Below, piece after piece: positions 5,498 through 7,300 of a DNA stretch of 7,300 nucleotides; the first letter of the stretch is position 1, and every line of letters starts with the position of its first letter. A model generated the notes under the pieces. The model searched no databases, was not told the origin of the DNA, and saw nothing but the letters and a program-made list of their open reading frames with translations. The translations under genes were made by a program, and so were the position numbers. The stretch is from the NCBI GenBank assembly GCA_041167105.1, contig JBEEGX010000043.1, positions 1 to 7,300 of the forward strand. Direction: 5' to 3'. The DNA comes from JAJPGZ01 sp041167105 (GTDB taxonomy: Bacteria; Verrucomicrobiota; Verrucomicrobiia; Chthoniobacterales; UBA10450).

Positions 5498-7300
5498 AGT
5501 TGGCGCTGAACACGGCGGCGGTGAGCGCGGGTAAAGTAATTTGTGAGCCCTGCGTCTTCACCGCTTCCAGTTCGCCGTGCGTGACGAAGATCGGCGTAAG
5601 GCTGCTCGCATTCACACGAAGATCGACATGTGCGTCCTCACTGCCGCGGTTGACCGCGATGATGAGCGATTCGCGCCTTGAGCGGCGGGTCGTGACGATG
5701 ACGCGTTGTGTATCGTCGGCCGCGAGAATGGCGAACTCGCCGTGATTGAGCGCGTCGTGCTGGCGACGCAAGGCGATGGCGCGTTTGTAAAAATCGAACA
5801 GCTGCGGATCAAATTTCACTTCGTCCGGTTCACGTTCGCGGCCGCGCGGATCGATTGCCTGCGGTTCGTATTGTCGATCTTGCCAAACCATCGGCATGCG
5901 ATCGTCGGGATCGGTTGCGCCCCACATGCCGGTCTCGTCGCCGTAGTAAATCATCGGCGCGCCGAGGTAGCACATTTGGAAAAGAACGATGAGTCGCTGA
6001 AGGTCTCGCTCGCGCTCGTTAGGCTTGCGAATCTCGTAGGTGTCCGACGATCCCGGGTTGTTGTTTTTATTGAAGACGATGTCGTCGCCATTTGGCGCAG
6101 GCGCGTTCGGTCCATTCACGATCATGGAGGCGATGCGATCGGTGTCGTGTGAATCGGTCAGGTTTTGCATCACGGCCGCGACGCCGGGCGGAAATTGTTT
6201 TCGGCGGCTTTCGAGGAGCTGGCCGAATTTTGTCGGCGCGACGTTGTTGTCGATCAAGAAACCTGTCACCGGAATAGCGAACGCGTTGTAATTCATCGAA
6301 GCGGAGAAGCCGCCCTTCTTCACGAACTCGGCGGCGTTGCTCCAAATTTCCGCCGTGGTGTAAGCAGTCGGATTCAACTGCCTAACGAGCGCATGCCAGT
6401 CGGCCCAGAATTTTGTCGGCCGTTCTTCCGCGACATCGAGCCGCCAGCCGTCGATGCCTTCGGCTGGTTTTCCGTGCGGCTGCATCCAACGTTTGGTCGC
6501 TTCGAAGATGTAAGCCTTCGGGCCGGGATGCATGTCCCTGCCGTCGCGCGTCGGCGCAAACGTCGGTAGCGTCATGTGTCCCCACCAACCTTTGTAGGCG
6601 AACTCGTTTCGTTTCGTGCGCGGATCGTCGAAGCTCTCGATCGAATACCAATCTTTGTAACGGGAGTTTTTTTGGTTCTGGCGAATGTCTTTGAAAGCAA
6701 AGAAATCGCGGCCGGTGTGATTGAAAACGCCGTCGATGATGACGTGCATGCCGCGCTCGTGCGCACGGCGGACAAGATCGAGAAACAATTTGTCGGCCGC
6801 AGTCCACTGCCAGGTGCGCGGATCGGCGGACTCACGCGCCATGATGGCGAGGTCGCCGCGCGGATCGGGACCGAAGAACGGATCGATGTGGTGATAGGAA
6901 TTGCCGTCGTATTTGTGGAGCGAGCGCGAATAGAAGACTGGATTGAGGTAAATCGCGTTGATCCCGAGGTCGCTCAGATAATCGAGCTTATCGATCACGC
7001 CTTGAAGATCGCCGCCGTAACGGCGATCGAGAACGCCGTCGCGATAGAAATTCGAGCCGAGCTCTTTTTCCCAATCGTCGCGCGCATACCAATCGGCGGT
7101 CCAGGACGAGATGCGCCATGATTCGCCGGGATTAATCGGCCACTCCAGTGAATCGCGTGTCGGGTCGTTCTTCGGATCGCCGTTGCAGAAACGTTCCGGA
7201 AAAATTTGATAGAAAATGGCTTCGGCTGCCCAGGCGGGTTGGCCAACCGTGTCCGCGCCTAACGATCCAAGCGATGCCGCGAAAAGTAAAAACAAAAGTG
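5496..7300 (-). CDS. Exported GH13 neopullulanase/cyclomaltodextrinase-like enzyme (5' partial)
   Basis: A glycoside hydrolase family 13 enzyme, with 599 residues visible from an in-frame TTG at 7295. The reading frame stays open to the window edge and the visible start, FLLFAASLGSLGAD, is a signal-peptide core without its basic n-region, so the true start probably lies just beyond 7300. Residues 25-40 (EAIFYQIFPERFCNGD) are typical of neopullulanase, cyclomaltodextrinase and related maltodextrin-degrading GH13 enzymes. The GH13 regions are region I DGVFNH 188-193, region V-like LPTF 243-246, region II GWRLD with nucleophile D287, region III AEIW with acid/base E316, and region IV SHDTD with H383 and D384. 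The triad is intact. There is no N-terminal CBM34-like domain of the cytoplasmic neopullulanases; an all-beta C-domain fills about 515-599. It is the first visible gene of an operon with malE and malF, so it probably supplies their substrates. The exact linkage specificity cannot be read from sequence. Confidence 0.9.
   Translation of the reverse strand, partial: LLFLLFAASLGSLGADTVGQPAWAAEAIFYQIFPERFCNGDPKNDPTRDSLEWPINPGESWRISSWTADWYARDDWEKELGSNFYRDGVLDRRYGGDLQGVIDKLDYLSDLGINAIYLNPVFYSRSLHKYDGNSYHHIDPFFGPDPRGDLAIMARESADPRTWQWTAADKLFLDLVRRAHERGMHVIIDGVFNHTGRDFFAFKDIRQNQKNSRYKDWYSIESFDDPRTKRNEFAYKGWWGHMTLPTFAPTRDGRDMHPGPKAYIFEATKRWMQPHGKPAEGIDGWRLDVAEERPTKFWADWHALVRQLNPTAYTTAEIWSNAAEFVKKGGFSASMNYNAFAIPVTGFLIDNNVAPTKFGQLLESRRKQFPPGVAAVMQNLTDSHDTDRIASMIVNGPNAPAPNGDDIVFNKNNNPGSSDTYEIRKPNERERDLQRLIVLFQMCYLGAPMIYYGDETGMWGATDPDDRMPMVWQDRQYEPQAIDPRGREREPDEVKFDPQLFDFYKRAIALRRQHDALNHGEFAILAADDTQRVIVTTRRSRRESLIIAVNRGSEDAHVDLRVNASSLTPIFVTHGELEAVKTQGSQITLPALTAAVFSAN
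5619..5628 (-). repeat. Dispersed word 1, C-domain copy in second GH13 gene
   Basis: An exact AAGATCGACA followed by TGTG, as at 4251. On the coding strand it is read H-V-D-L-R in the beta-rich C-terminal domain. Confidence 0.6.
5870..5881 (+). repeat. Dispersed word 1, copy inside second GH13 gene
   Basis: ATTGTCGATCTT, identical over 12 bases to the copy before the MFS start. On the coding strand it is read Q-D-R-Q-Y at about residues 472-476. Confidence 0.65.
6016..6024 (+). repeat. Dispersed word 2 (TCGTTAGGC)
   Basis: An exact 9-mer antisense to the second GH13 gene, read K-P-N-E (about residues 424-427). Confidence 0.6.
6380..6388 (-). repeat. Dispersed word 2 (TCGTTAGGC)
   Basis: An exact 9-mer in the sense direction of the second GH13 gene, read L-V-R-Q (residues 303-306), yet another reading frame. 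Confidence 0.6.
7257..7265 (-). repeat. Dispersed word 2 (TCGTTAGGC)
   Basis: An exact 9-mer in the signal-peptide region of the second GH13 gene, read S-L-G (residues 11-13 from the visible TTG). Confidence 0.6.

Noticed and set aside
6248..6783. Further word 1 copies at 6248 (TGTCGATCAA) and 6774 (AAGATCGAGA)
   Set aside because: Each has at least one mismatch in the core. Such near matches are expected in GATC- and TCGA-rich coding DNA, so they were not counted.

Overview
The window is a compact malto-oligosaccharide (starch/maltodextrin) utilisation locus of five protein genes that meet tail to tail. The DNA is moderately GC-rich, the genes are tightly packed, recognisable Shine-Dalgarno sequences are absent, and three of the five genes encode secretion signals (one of them a likely lipoprotein), so it comes from a Gram-negative-type bacterium. 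The flavour of the proteins (an SLC45/MalY-like MFS transporter, a Bacteroidota-like GH13 amylase, a MalE-type lipoprotein) suits an environmental Verrucomicrobiota or relative. That placement is an inference, not proven.

Layout. On the + strand, 16-1407 encodes a 12-helix MFS sugar transporter. It is followed by a GH13 alpha-amylase-family enzyme at 1404-3368, coupled by a GTGA start/stop overlap. On the - strand, read from the right edge, a second secreted GH13 enzyme (neopullulanase/cyclomaltodextrinase-like, 5' end outside the window, 5496-7300) is followed after 7 bp by a MalE-like binding lipoprotein (4277-5488) and then a MalF-like permease (3362-4261). The two units converge with a 7-bp overlap of their 3' ends. 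No stretch over 300 bases lacks a gene, and I see no RNA gene, insertion sequence or CRISPR array.

How the genes work together. The two GH13 enzymes, both apparently exported, would trim starch fragments or cyclodextrins. MalE would capture the products and pass them to the ABC permease, while the MFS protein gives a second, ion-driven route into the cytoplasm. MalG and MalK are not in the window, so the ABC importer is incomplete here. A perfect 12-bp palindrome resembling a LacI-family operator lies at the start of the first amylase gene.

The most unusual signal lies at the DNA level. A word of consensus WTGTCGATCTTR occurs as ten exact 10-mer copies plus two 9-mer copies, in both orientations, in genes and at gene junctions, read in different frames. 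A second word, TCGTTAGGC, occurs seven times, with an eighth copy matching its last eight bases. Both are far above chance. Copies of the first word abut or overlap the start codons of the MFS, malE and malF genes. They look like dispersed signal words (uptake-sequence-like, recombination/segregation-like, or a tiny dispersed repeat) and are the best candidate for something undescribed.
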